Shown here piece after piece: positions 7,904 through 15,329 of a stretch of DNA of 35,720 nucleotides. Under the pieces are notes generated by a model. The model ran no database searches, was not told where the DNA came from, and saw only the letters and a list, made by a program, of their open reading frames with translations. The stretch spans positions 1 to 35,720 of the forward strand of contig CAJBBX010000020.1 of NCBI GenBank assembly GCA_903951425.1. Direction: 5' to 3'. The stretch's first letter is position 1. Every line of letters begins with the position of its first letter. Source of the DNA: an uncultured Chthonomonas sp. (lineage in GTDB: Bacteria; Armatimonadota; Chthonomonadetes; Chthonomonadales; CAJBBX01). The position numbers and the translations under genes were made by a program.

Positions 7904-9331
7904 TTGTCTGACCTTATTGCGGGTATGCCGAGGCTGATACAGGCCGGCATGGGAGTACAGGTTTCGTGCGCCCGCCTGGCTAACGCAACGGCGCGCCTCG
8001 GCGCGCTGGGCGTGGTCTCCGGTGTGGGGCTGCGCCATATCGTCGTGGAGCAGGTGCGAGCGGGCGACGAGATCGCCATCTCCCTGGCCCAGACGTTCCC
8101 GATCAAACGCTACGTCGAGGATCTGCTGAGCTACGCGCGCGGCGGGTCCCGATTCCATCTTGAGCCCCCCATGGACCTGCCGGACCCGGTCCGTGGCGCG
8201 CTCGCACGGCGTCTCAGCGTCATCGGCGCCTATGTCGAGGTGCTGCGCGCCAAGTCCGGCCATCGCGGCCGGGTGGGCGTCAACGTCATGTGGAAGTGCG
8301 CCCTCACGGTGCTTCCCACGATCTACGGCGCCATGCTCGGCGGCGTCGACGCCCTGCTCTGCGGCGCCGGCGTGCCCATGGAGCTGCCGGACATCGTCAC
8401 GAACCTCCGCGCCGGCAACGCCGTGGAGTACGAGGCGCTGACGGGCACGGGCACGCACGTCCTGCTGGAGGCCCCCGGCGACGAGGGCGCGGCCCTGCTG
8501 GCGCAGCATCCCGCCCCGCACATGATCCCGATCCTCTCCAACTTCGCGTTCCCCAAGCGCATCCTGGACATCTGGAACCGCGACATGGAGGGCGCGCGGC
8601 CTTTCGCCTTCGTGCTGGAGAACCACCGCGCCGGCGGCCATAACGCCCCGCCGCGCAACCGCGTCTCCTTCGGCGATCCCGACGAGATCGACGCCTACTT
8701 CGACAAGGTGCTGGCCATGGGCGTGCCCGTCTACGTTGCCGGGGCGCTGGACGAGGGAGGCTCGCGCAACGACTACCTGCGCTGGCTGGCCCGCGGGGCC
8801 TACGGCGTGCAGATCGGTTCGCGGTTCGCGCTCTGCAGGGAATCCGGCATGAGGGATGACCTGAAGCAGCAGGTCGTCGATCGCAACCACACCAAGGAGA
8901 CCACCGTCCTCACGGACAATGTGCTCTCGCCCACGGGGTACCCCTTCAAGGTGGTGCCGCTGGAGGGAACACTGGCCGATCCGACGGTCTACGAGGCCCG
9001 CAAGCGCATCTGCAACCGGGCCTACCTGGTCACCTCCACTTGGGACACGCGGCCCGACGGCACGCGGCGGGAGCGATACATCTGCCCGGCCATGCCGGAG
9101 AAGCAGTACCGGACGCTGGGCGGCGACGTGGCCGACCTGACCGGCCGCGTTTGCCTCTGCAACGCCCTGCTCTCCACGGCGGGCCTCTACACCGACGTGG
9201 AGCCGCCCATCATCACCCTGGGCGAGAGCGGCGTCCACGCAGAGAAGATGCTCTCAGCCCGTGAGATCGTTGAGGACATCCTGACGCCCGAGGTCGTGGC
9301 CGAGCAGGAGAGGGCGTTGGCTTTAGCTTGA
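7904..9331 (+). CDS. Nitronate monooxygenase-like (2-nitropropane dioxygenase family) FMN protein
   Basis: 475 residues from a TTG start at 7904; AGGAGG at 7892-7897 with 6-base spacing decides it. The fold is a (beta/alpha)8 FMN-binding barrel: opening LIQAGMGVQVS, GVNVMWKC, CGAGVPMELP, the family motif ENHRAGGHNAP (E239 to H246), then VYVAGALDEGG and YGVQIGSRFALCRESG as the phosphate-binding loop. It is longer than typical bacterial nitronate monooxygenases (about 310-360 residues). The extra C-terminal part (about 365-475) is Cys-containing (RYICPAMP, RVCLCNALLSTAGL), which recalls the PfaD/FabK-like enoyl-reductase branch of the superfamily. Family members oxidise alkyl nitronates or reduce enoyl thioesters using FMN; which applies is unknown. 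It stands alone after a 136-base gap. Confidence 0.82.
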   Translation: MSDLIAGMPRLIQAGMGVQVSCARLANATARLGALGVVSGVGLRHIVVEQVRAGDEIAISLAQTFPIKRYVEDLLSYARGGSRFHLEPPMDLPDPVRGALARRLSVIGAYVEVLRAKSGHRGRVGVNVMWKCALTVLPTIYGAMLGGVDALLCGAGVPMELPDIVTNLRAGNAVEYEALTGTGTHVLLEAPGDEGAALLAQHPAPHMIPILSNFAFPKRILDIWNRDMEGARPFAFVLENHRAGGHNAPPRNRVSFGDPDEIDAYFDKVLAMGVPVYVAGALDEGGSRNDYLRWLARGAYGVQIGSRFALCRESGMRDDLKQQVVDRNHTKETTVLTDNVLSPTGYPFKVVPLEGTLADPTVYEARKRICNRAYLVTSTWDTRPDGTRRERYICPAMPEKQYRTLGGDVADLTGRVCLCNALLSTAGLYTDVEPPIITLGESGVHAEKMLSAREIVEDILTPEVVAEQERALALA

Positions 9332-9407
9332 GGAGGTGAGGGGGTGAAGGGGAGAACGGGCGACTGTTTTCCTACCCTCCGATACCGTTTCACCTCCTCA
9401 CCTCCTC
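9330..9407. terminator. Long inverted repeat between convergent genes; likely bidirectional terminator
   Basis: Left arm 9330-9348 and right arm 9389-9407 are 19-base reverse complements with one mismatch (GAGGAGGTGAGGGGGTGAA against TTCACCTCCTCACCTCCTC), with a loop of about 40 bases. The left arm overlaps the stop codon of the flavoprotein gene and the right arm overlaps the last codons of the phosphoesterase gene on the other strand. There is no T-run, so it is not a classical intrinsic terminator. It may instead be two opposed copies of a purine-rich dispersed repeat. Confidence 0.5.
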
Positions 9408-11164
9408 ACTTTCTCCAGCGCCAGACGGTCGCACTCCTTGCCGTCGGCGTCCAGCGCTTGCATCGTCAGGCGCGGCCCGTCCAGGCGGAAGGCGTGGTAG
9501 ATCGGCACACGCGGCTCCAGGTTCACCAGGCCATACCTCGGGAGCTTGGCCTCCTCGCCGCGCTGGCCCACCGCCACGGTCATGAGGTAGATCGGCGCGG
9601 CCGAGCCCTCGGGCAGCGCCTTGTTGCCCCGGATCGGGTAGCTGCGCTGAAGCCGGTGGACGTGGCCCGAGAGCGCCAGATCCACGCCGTACTTGTCGAA
9701 GATCGGGCACCATTCGCGGCGGATATCGGGGTAGTCCTCCTCCAGCGAGTAGGGCGGGAAGTGGAACACGACCACCTTCCAGCGCGCCTTGCTCGCCTTT
9801 AGCGTCGCCTCGAGCCAGGCCCGCTGGGCCGGGACCGAATCGGTGGCATCCAGCGCCACGAAGAGGAGGCCTGAGTACTCGAAGTAGTACGAGCGGCCAC
9901 GGCGCAGGGCCGGAGCCCCGTTGGCGGGTAGCGCGAACTGGCTCAGGTAGCCCTCCGGCCCCAGCCCGTCGATGCAGTCGTGGTTGCCCATGGAGGGCAT
10001 CACGGGGCGCTCCGGCGCGTAGGCGGCCAGATGGCGCCAGAACTGATCCCAGTCCTCGCGGTGCTGTCCCGTGCCGACCAGGTCGCCGGAGATGGTGCAG
10101 AAGGCCTGGTCCGGGAGCCGCTCCAGCGCCGCCGCCAGCAGCGTGGCCGCAGCGGGCTGGTTGTGCGTATCGGAGAGCCAGACGAAGGAAAACGGGGCCG
10201 GCCGCGCCGGAGCCGTCCGGAAGCGGTGTAGGCCCTCGGCGCCGGCGATGCAATACTCGTAGGCTGTCCCGGGGCGCAGGCCGACGGCAGCGGCCCGCCA
10301 GGTCCGCACGCTCGGGTTGTTCACGATGCGCGAGTCGGTCAGCGTGGTCGAGGCGGCGGGCGCGCTCCGCCAGGCCGTCGCCGAGCCCGCCGGCCGCCAC
10401 TGGAACCTGCCTGACCGGACTGCCGCGCTCGTGCGCCACTGCACCGCCACCGAGGTCCGCGGGTCGCCCGACCAGGTCAGGTGCAGTTGGTCCGGCGCCC
10501 GGCCGGCCGGGTAGGGCGTGGTGCGGAAGCCGCCCACCAGGTGCGCCTCCCGGGCGCGGCCGCGGATGGTGGTGAGCAGCACCTGGCCCTTCAGCGCGTC
10601 GGGTAGCTCGGTGATGACCAGGTCCGGCCAATCATGGTAGATGGGCGAACCCTTGCGCATGGCGAAGCGGCGCTGGCCGCTCGGGTAGAAGCTGGAGAGG
10701 CGCAACGCCGCGCCGCGCTTCAGAGCGCCGACGGCCACGAAGTAGTGCGGCCGGTGCTGGTCGAAGCCGTTGATGCCCAAACCGATGGGGCCGGCGGCGA
10801 AGTCGCGCTGCCAGACCTCGTACTCGTACTCCTCGTTGCGGACGCGCATGTCGGTCCGCGTGAAGCCCCGCGCCCGGAGCCAGAAGGGCGGGACCTTCTG
10901 CTCGATGGCCCGCATCACCGAGACGCGGACGGGCACGTTGGCCGTGAAGCGCCAGTAGCGTGTGCCGAGGACGGCGCGGTCGGCCTCGGTGACGAAGCGA
11001 TCGACGGTGGCGGCGTCGAGCGTGAGGAGCCCCTCGCGCCCCAACTGGGAGCGCATGCGGGCGATGATGCCCTCCACCGTCCTGTCCACGGTCGGTTCAC
11101 CGGCCGTTGCCGCGCCGCAGCAGACGGCCGCCGCCGCCACGCAAATCCACCGTCCGAGCAGCAT
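9398..11164 (-). CDS. Secreted purple acid phosphatase-like metallophosphoesterase
   Basis: 588 residues. The start is ATG at 11164 because GGAGG lies 5 bases upstream; the GTG two codons earlier overlaps that ribosome site. A signal peptide (LLGRWICVAAAAVCCGAATA) is followed by a unique region of about 200 residues with no recognised domain, a fibronectin-III-like N-terminal domain of purple acid phosphatases (about 220-320, DQLHLTWSGDPRTSVAVQW), and the calcineurin-like catalytic domain (about 325-560). Metal-ligand motifs are complete: WLSDTH (D332, H334), SGDLVG (D361), GNHD (N394, H395), VVFHFPPY and SGHVHR. It should hydrolyse phosphomonoesters or diesters outside the cytoplasm using two metal ions. 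It has no operon partner and points toward the flavoprotein gene. Confidence 0.88.
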   Translation of the reverse strand: MLLGRWICVAAAAVCCGAATAGEPTVDRTVEGIIARMRSQLGREGLLTLDAATVDRFVTEADRAVLGTRYWRFTANVPVRVSVMRAIEQKVPPFWLRARGFTRTDMRVRNEEYEYEVWQRDFAAGPIGLGINGFDQHRPHYFVAVGALKRGAALRLSSFYPSGQRRFAMRKGSPIYHDWPDLVITELPDALKGQVLLTTIRGRAREAHLVGGFRTTPYPAGRAPDQLHLTWSGDPRTSVAVQWRTSAAVRSGRFQWRPAGSATAWRSAPAASTTLTDSRIVNNPSVRTWRAAAVGLRPGTAYEYCIAGAEGLHRFRTAPARPAPFSFVWLSDTHNQPAAATLLAAALERLPDQAFCTISGDLVGTGQHREDWDQFWRHLAAYAPERPVMPSMGNHDCIDGLGPEGYLSQFALPANGAPALRRGRSYYFEYSGLLFVALDATDSVPAQRAWLEATLKASKARWKVVVFHFPPYSLEEDYPDIRREWCPIFDKYGVDLALSGHVHRLQRSYPIRGNKALPEGSAAPIYLMTVAVGQRGEEAKLPRYGLVNLEPRVPIYHAFRLDGPRLTMQALDADGKECDRLALEKVRR

Positions 11165-11283
11165 CGCCACCTCCGCTTGTCGAGCCTACCCCAGCATACG
11201 GCCGGCAAGGAGCCCGCTACGCCGGAGCAGGCGTTGCGCGAACGCCCTGGCCTGCCTGCGGTCGGCGCCCCGGTCCACCGAGG

Positions 11284-12234
11284 CTAGAGGCGGCACACCA
11301 TATCGTAGTTGTTCAGTTCGCCTGCCATGAACTCGCCGATCTTCCGGAAGCCCAGCTTCTCGTAGAAGCGTCGGGCGCGGACGTTGCGCTCCTGGACGCC
11401 GCCCCAGAGGTTCACGGTGCGTATGCCTCGTGAGCGCGCCATGCGGAAGAGGACCGCCGCCATGGCCGTGCCGACCCCCGTCTCCTGCAGGCCGTCCAGC
11501 ACCGACGGCGCGAACGCGGCGCACTCGCCTTCGGGTAGCTCGATCCCCTCGGCCCGGTACTTCTCCGCGTCGATGTGCCAGACCCCGATCTGGAGCAGCA
11601 TGTAGGAGATGAGCCGGCCGTCAGGCAGTTCGCCGACCACGCGCAGCAGGTCGGCTGGCGCCAGCGTGGCGCAAATGGCGTCCGCCTCCTCCTGCGTGAA
11701 GGGGTGCGGGCCGTAGAGCGACCGGGTCCGCTCGGAGAGGCCTGCGAAGTAGGCGCCAAGGCGCGGGCCATCGTCGGGCCGCAGCAGGCGCACCGTCATC
11801 TCCTCGCCGGAGCGGAGCCGCGTGCGGGCCACGGCCGGCGCCGGGGAGCCGGGAGGCAGGAGGGCCAGGTGCGACCCGCAGCGGCAGTCGCTGGAGCCGA
11901 AGCCGCGCACGGGCTCGGAGGCGCCGGGGATGGACAGCAGCTCGGCGTGGAGGGCGCACTCCGTCGGTCCGCCGCCGGGCAGGGCCTCCAGGTCCACCAC
12001 TTCGGCGTGGGGCAACAGGTAGTCGATGTGCCACTTCAGCACGCCCGTGGGCCGCAGGTAGCGCCGCACCCGGCCGCGGATGCCTCGCAGGGCGCTGCCG
12101 CTGTAGGCGTAGAGGCCGGCGGGTAGCTCGCGCTCGCCCAGGGCGCCGATGGGCGCGCGGGCGGCCTCGGACAGCCGCAGCCAGAGGCGGTAGGCTCCGG
12201 GTTCGACGGTGATCTCTTCGGGGTCGATGGGCAT
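11284..12234 (-). CDS. DUF123 (GIY-YIG-like) domain fused to a GNAT acetyltransferase
   Basis: 316 residues from ATG at 12234, which follows GAGGAG. An upstream in-frame extension to 12423 exists but reads as low-complexity and overlaps the divergent gene. Residues 1-135 match DUF123/COG1833: GAYRLWLRL, AGLYAYSGSALRGIRGRVRRYL, WHIDYLL, ECALHAELL, GFGSSDCRCGSHL. Residues about 155-316 are a GNAT domain (TVRLLRPDDGPRL, ETGVGTAMAAVLFRMARSRG, NVRARRFYEKLGFRKIGEF). DUF123 is usually a stand-alone nuclease-like protein or is joined to DNA repair enzymes; its role is unsettled. The acetyltransferase substrate is unknown. It is divergent from the methyltransferase at 12353, with 118 bases between starts. 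Confidence 0.83.
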   Translation of the reverse strand: MPIDPEEITVEPGAYRLWLRLSEAARAPIGALGERELPAGLYAYSGSALRGIRGRVRRYLRPTGVLKWHIDYLLPHAEVVDLEALPGGGPTECALHAELLSIPGASEPVRGFGSSDCRCGSHLALLPPGSPAPAVARTRLRSGEEMTVRLLRPDDGPRLGAYFAGLSERTRSLYGPHPFTQEEADAICATLAPADLLRVVGELPDGRLISYMLLQIGVWHIDAEKYRAEGIELPEGECAAFAPSVLDGLQETGVGTAMAAVLFRMARSRGIRTVNLWGGVQERNVRARRFYEKLGFRKIGEFMAGELNNYDMVCRL

Positions 12235-12352
12235 GGCGGGCGGCTCCTCGGGTCGTTTGCCGGAGGGGCGATCCGCCGCGTCCGGCAGGCTACAGGGTAG
12301 CATGAAGCGAGCCGACCGGTGCGCCGGCGGGGACTCGAGGAGGTGCAGGACC

Positions 12353-13009
12353 ATGGCGGCGAAGAGCCCACTAGAGCGAGCGACGGCGTTGCTGCATCTC
12401 TGCCGTAAGTTCCGTCCGGCCACGCTGGCCTACAAGGCCAAGCTGAACCGCATGGGCGTGGACATCCACTTCGAGAGCCCGCGCGCCATCGGCCTGCCCC
12501 GAGGCGCGGGCTTCATGTACAGCGACTCGTGCGGACCGGACCTGGCGTTCGTTCTGAAGCAGCTGCCCATCGGCCCGGAGGACGGCATCATCGACCTGGG
12601 CTGCGGCAAGGCCGGGGCGCTCATCACCATGGCCGAGTTCCCCTTCGGCCGCATCGACGGGCTGGACCTCTCCGAGAAGCTGATCCGCATCGGCCGGCGC
12701 AACCTGGAGATCTGCAAGCTCAAGAACGCCACGCTCTACGTCGCCGACGCGACCACCTTCGACGACCTGGACCCTTACACCTACCTCTACTTCTACAACC
12801 CCTTCCCCGAGCCGGTCATGGAGAAGGTGATGGAGAACATGCGGGAGTCGCTGCGGCGCAAGCCCCGGAACATGACCATCGTCTACTTCCACCCCTTCGC
12901 CAAAGGTCCGGTGGAGGTGGCCCTGCCGTGGGACGAGAAGAAGGTCTACGACCACTCCACGCATCCCATCCACGTCTACTTCAAGGCGGCAACCGGCGCC
13001 AGGACCTGA
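12353..13009 (+). CDS. Class I SAM-dependent methyltransferase
   Basis: 218 residues. ATG at 12353 is chosen because GAGGAGG (12337-12343) sits 9 bases upstream; an upstream ATG at 12302 lacks such a site. The Rossmann-type methyltransferase core shows motif I as IIDLGCGKAG (residues 79-88), the acidic end of strand 2 at D105 (GLDLS), and a YFYNPFPEP motif near 145 in the place of motif IV. The NPF form resembles N-methylating enzymes, but the rest of the protein is not distinctive enough to name a substrate. Its 3' end overlaps the convergent branching-enzyme gene by 34 bases. Confidence 0.85.
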   Translation: MAAKSPLERATALLHLCRKFRPATLAYKAKLNRMGVDIHFESPRAIGLPRGAGFMYSDSCGPDLAFVLKQLPIGPEDGIIDLGCGKAGALITMAEFPFGRIDGLDLSEKLIRIGRRNLEICKLKNATLYVADATTFDDLDPYTYLYFYNPFPEPVMEKVMENMRESLRRKPRNMTIVYFHPFAKGPVEVALPWDEKKVYDHSTHPIHVYFKAATGART

Positions 13010-15024
13010 GCGCTCCGCGCGGGCAGGTAGACCTGCACGCTCTGGTCGCGCCCCTGCGCGGGCGCGGACTGCAGCAGGTACGTGGCGCCCGGCTCCGTGC
13101 GCCCGAACCCGCCGAACTCGGGCCTGTCCGTGTCCAGCTCCACCACGTAGTCGGTCGCGTCGGGCACGGGGATGCGGAGGCCGCTGTAGGAGCGCTCGGC
13201 GTCGAAGTTGAACGCGAAGACCAGCGCGCCACGCCGCACGACCAGCACGCGGGCCTCTTCGTCCAGCAATAGCTGCTCTATGAACGGGTCGGCCAGCAGC
13301 CGCCGGCGCTCGTCCAGCGCCATCATGGCCCGGTCGAACTCGTTCAGTCCCTGGTAGCGCAGGAAGCCGTCGTCGGCCAGCGACCACTGCCTGCGGGCGT
13401 AGTGGTACGAGTAGCCGTTGCCCTGGCGCGGGAAGTCGATCCACTCGGGGTGCCCGAACTCGTTGCCCATGAAGTTCAGGTAGGCGTCGCCGGCCAGCGC
13501 GAAGGTGATGAGGCGGATCATCTTGTGCAGCGCGATGCCCCGCTCCACCACGGGATCGGCGGCGGCGCGGTCCATGCTCCAGTACATCCGCTGGTCCATG
13601 AGCCAGAAGGCGAGGGTCTTGTCGCCCACCATGGCCTGGTCGTGCGACTCGGCGTACCCCACGTGCTTCTCGGTATGGCGCCGATTGAGAAGCGTGCCGA
13701 CGATGTCGCCCAGGCTCCACTCCTCGTCCTTGCGCTCCTTCAGCAGGCGGATCCACATGTCGGGCACGCCCATGGCGAGGCGGTAGTCGAAGCCCAGGCC
13801 CCCCTCGGCCACGGGGCGAGCGAGGCCCGGCATCCCGGAGACATCCTCCGCCACGGTCACCGCGCCGGGCCGCACCCGATGCGCCAGATCATTGGCCAGC
13901 ATCAGGTAGGTCACGGCGTCGGCGTCGACGTTGTCGCCAAAGTAGTCGTCGTAGCGGTTGAACGGGCGCCCGAGGCCGTGGTCTAGGTAGAGCATGCTGG
14001 TGACGCCGTCGAAGCGGAAGCCGTCGAAGCGGTACTCCTCCAGCCAGAAGCGGACGTTGGAGAGGAGGAAGCGGAGCGGCTCGGCCTTGCTGTAGTCGAA
14101 GCAGAGCGAGTCCCACGCCGGGTGCTCGCCGCGCGGCGGGGCGTGAAAGTACTGGTGGTCCGTGCCGTCAAACCGATTGAGCCCCTCCGCCGCGTTTCTC
14201 ACGCTGTGCGAGTGGATCAGGTCCATGATGACCGTGAGGCCCAGCCGGTGCGCCTCGTCGACCAGCGCCTTCAGCTCATCCGGCGTGCCGAAGCGCGACG
14301 AGACGGCGAAGAAGCTGGAGACGTGGTATCCGAATGAGGCATAGAAGGGGTGCTCCATGACGGCCATGAGCTGCACCGCGTTGTAGCCCTGCCCGGCGAT
14401 GCGCGGGAGGACGTCGCGGGTGAACTCGCCGAAGCTGCCCACGCGCCCCTCCTCCAGCGCCATACCCACGTGCGCCTCGTAGATGCGCAGGCCGGGCGGC
14501 GGGGCGGGGGCCTGGTGGCGCCAGGCGTAGGGGTCGGCGGGGCTCCACCAGCGGGCGCAGAAGCTCGTGTCCGGCTCCTGCACCACCCGTGTGGCGTAGG
14601 CCGGCAGTCGGTCCATGGCGCTCTCGCAGTGCGCCACGTGGACCTTCAGGCGCCCCTCGTGTGCGATGGCGCAGCCGTGCGGGCCGTCGGGCAGGAAGAT
14701 CGACCAGACGCCCCACTCGTCGCGGGCCATGGGATGGGCGCCCCGGTCCCAGCCGTTGAAGTCGCCGATGAGCGCCAGGTAGGTCGCGCCGGGAGCCCAC
14801 TCGCGGTACCAGAGGCCGGGCGCGCCGTCGCGCGCGCCGCGGTTCAGGCCCAGGTACCGGTGGCCCAGGCTCACGGAACCGAGGAGCCCGCCGCCGTCCT
14901 CCATCCGCGCCAGGGCGTCCCGGAAGCGCCGCAGCCTCTCGCGGAGCTGCGGCTCATAGGGCTCCAGCCAGGGGTCAAGCCGAACAAGGCCCACGGGTTC
15001 CAGCGTCGGTGGTCTGGTGGTCAT
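12976..15024 (-). CDS. glgB: 1,4-alpha-glucan branching enzyme, eukaryotic-like GH13_8 type
   Basis: 682 residues from ATG at 15024 behind GGGAGG; longer in-frame extensions upstream are low-complexity. Residues about 60-165 are the N-terminal CBM48-like domain (YREWAPGATYLALIGDFNGW). The catalytic GH13 barrel has nucleophile D339 (FRFDGVTSM), acid/base E393 (VAEDVSGMP) and H461-D462 (AESHDQAMVGDK). The C-terminal part includes MGNEFGHPEWIDFPR and YHYARRQWSLADDGFLRY, which follow animal, plant and fungal branching enzymes closely rather than E. coli GlgB. It transfers alpha-1,4-glucan chains to alpha-1,6 positions in glycogen. No other glycogen gene is adjacent. Confidence 0.94.
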   Translation of the reverse strand: MTTRPPTLEPVGLVRLDPWLEPYEPQLRERLRRFRDALARMEDGGGLLGSVSLGHRYLGLNRGARDGAPGLWYREWAPGATYLALIGDFNGWDRGAHPMARDEWGVWSIFLPDGPHGCAIAHEGRLKVHVAHCESAMDRLPAYATRVVQEPDTSFCARWWSPADPYAWRHQAPAPPPGLRIYEAHVGMALEEGRVGSFGEFTRDVLPRIAGQGYNAVQLMAVMEHPFYASFGYHVSSFFAVSSRFGTPDELKALVDEAHRLGLTVIMDLIHSHSVRNAAEGLNRFDGTDHQYFHAPPRGEHPAWDSLCFDYSKAEPLRFLLSNVRFWLEEYRFDGFRFDGVTSMLYLDHGLGRPFNRYDDYFGDNVDADAVTYLMLANDLAHRVRPGAVTVAEDVSGMPGLARPVAEGGLGFDYRLAMGVPDMWIRLLKERKDEEWSLGDIVGTLLNRRHTEKHVGYAESHDQAMVGDKTLAFWLMDQRMYWSMDRAAADPVVERGIALHKMIRLITFALAGDAYLNFMGNEFGHPEWIDFPRQGNGYSYHYARRQWSLADDGFLRYQGLNEFDRAMMALDERRRLLADPFIEQLLLDEEARVLVVRRGALVFAFNFDAERSYSGLRIPVPDATDYVVELDTDRPEFGGFGRTEPGATYLLQSAPAQGRDQSVQVYLPARSAQVLAPVAALK

Positions 15025-15329
15025 GAGGCGCCCTCCCCGGCAAAGCGCGGCCCGCCGCCTGTGGGGAGTGTACCTGCCGCGCCGTAAGGCCGGGGCCTGG
15101 TTGCCCTCTGCCCTTGCCGTCATCCTGAGGCCGCCGTTTGGCCGAAGGACCCCCGTAAGCTGCCCGCCGCACTTCCGCATTGTACGGCGCCATGGGCCGG
15201 CCCGGGCCACCAACGGCGGCCTCCTCTCCCCTTCCCCCCTTCACCGCCTCACATCCTCACATCCTCACCCCACACGGTCGGGTACTCTCGTGGGGTGTTG
15301 CCCGACGCCGGTTGGGCGCCCTCTGGGGA
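15025..15329. other. 305-base divergent intergenic region with repeat-like sequences
   Basis: This gap between the branching enzyme and the lipid A operon holds no credible gene. At 15119-15153 is GTCATCCTGAGG...GGCCGAAGGACCCCC, which resembles the dispersed GTCATCCTGAG-CGAAGGA elements common in many bacterial genomes and contains a small GGCC...GGCC hairpin. At about 15226-15270 is a pyrimidine-rich tract with short direct repeats (CACATCCTCACATCCTCAC), related in reverse complement to the arms at 9330-9407. The promoters for both divergent units must lie here. Confidence 0.55.
15067..15072 (-). promoter_or_regulatory. Possible -10 element (TACACT) for the branching enzyme gene
   Basis: TACACT on the minus strand, 42 bases before the ATG at 15024. 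No convincing -35 partner is visible, so support is weak. Confidence 0.25.

Noticed and set aside
15226-15272. Short CACATCCTCAC repeats considered as a CRISPR or tandem array
   Set aside because: Only two adjacent units of about 8 bases with no spacers; better seen as part of a dispersed pyrimidine-rich element.
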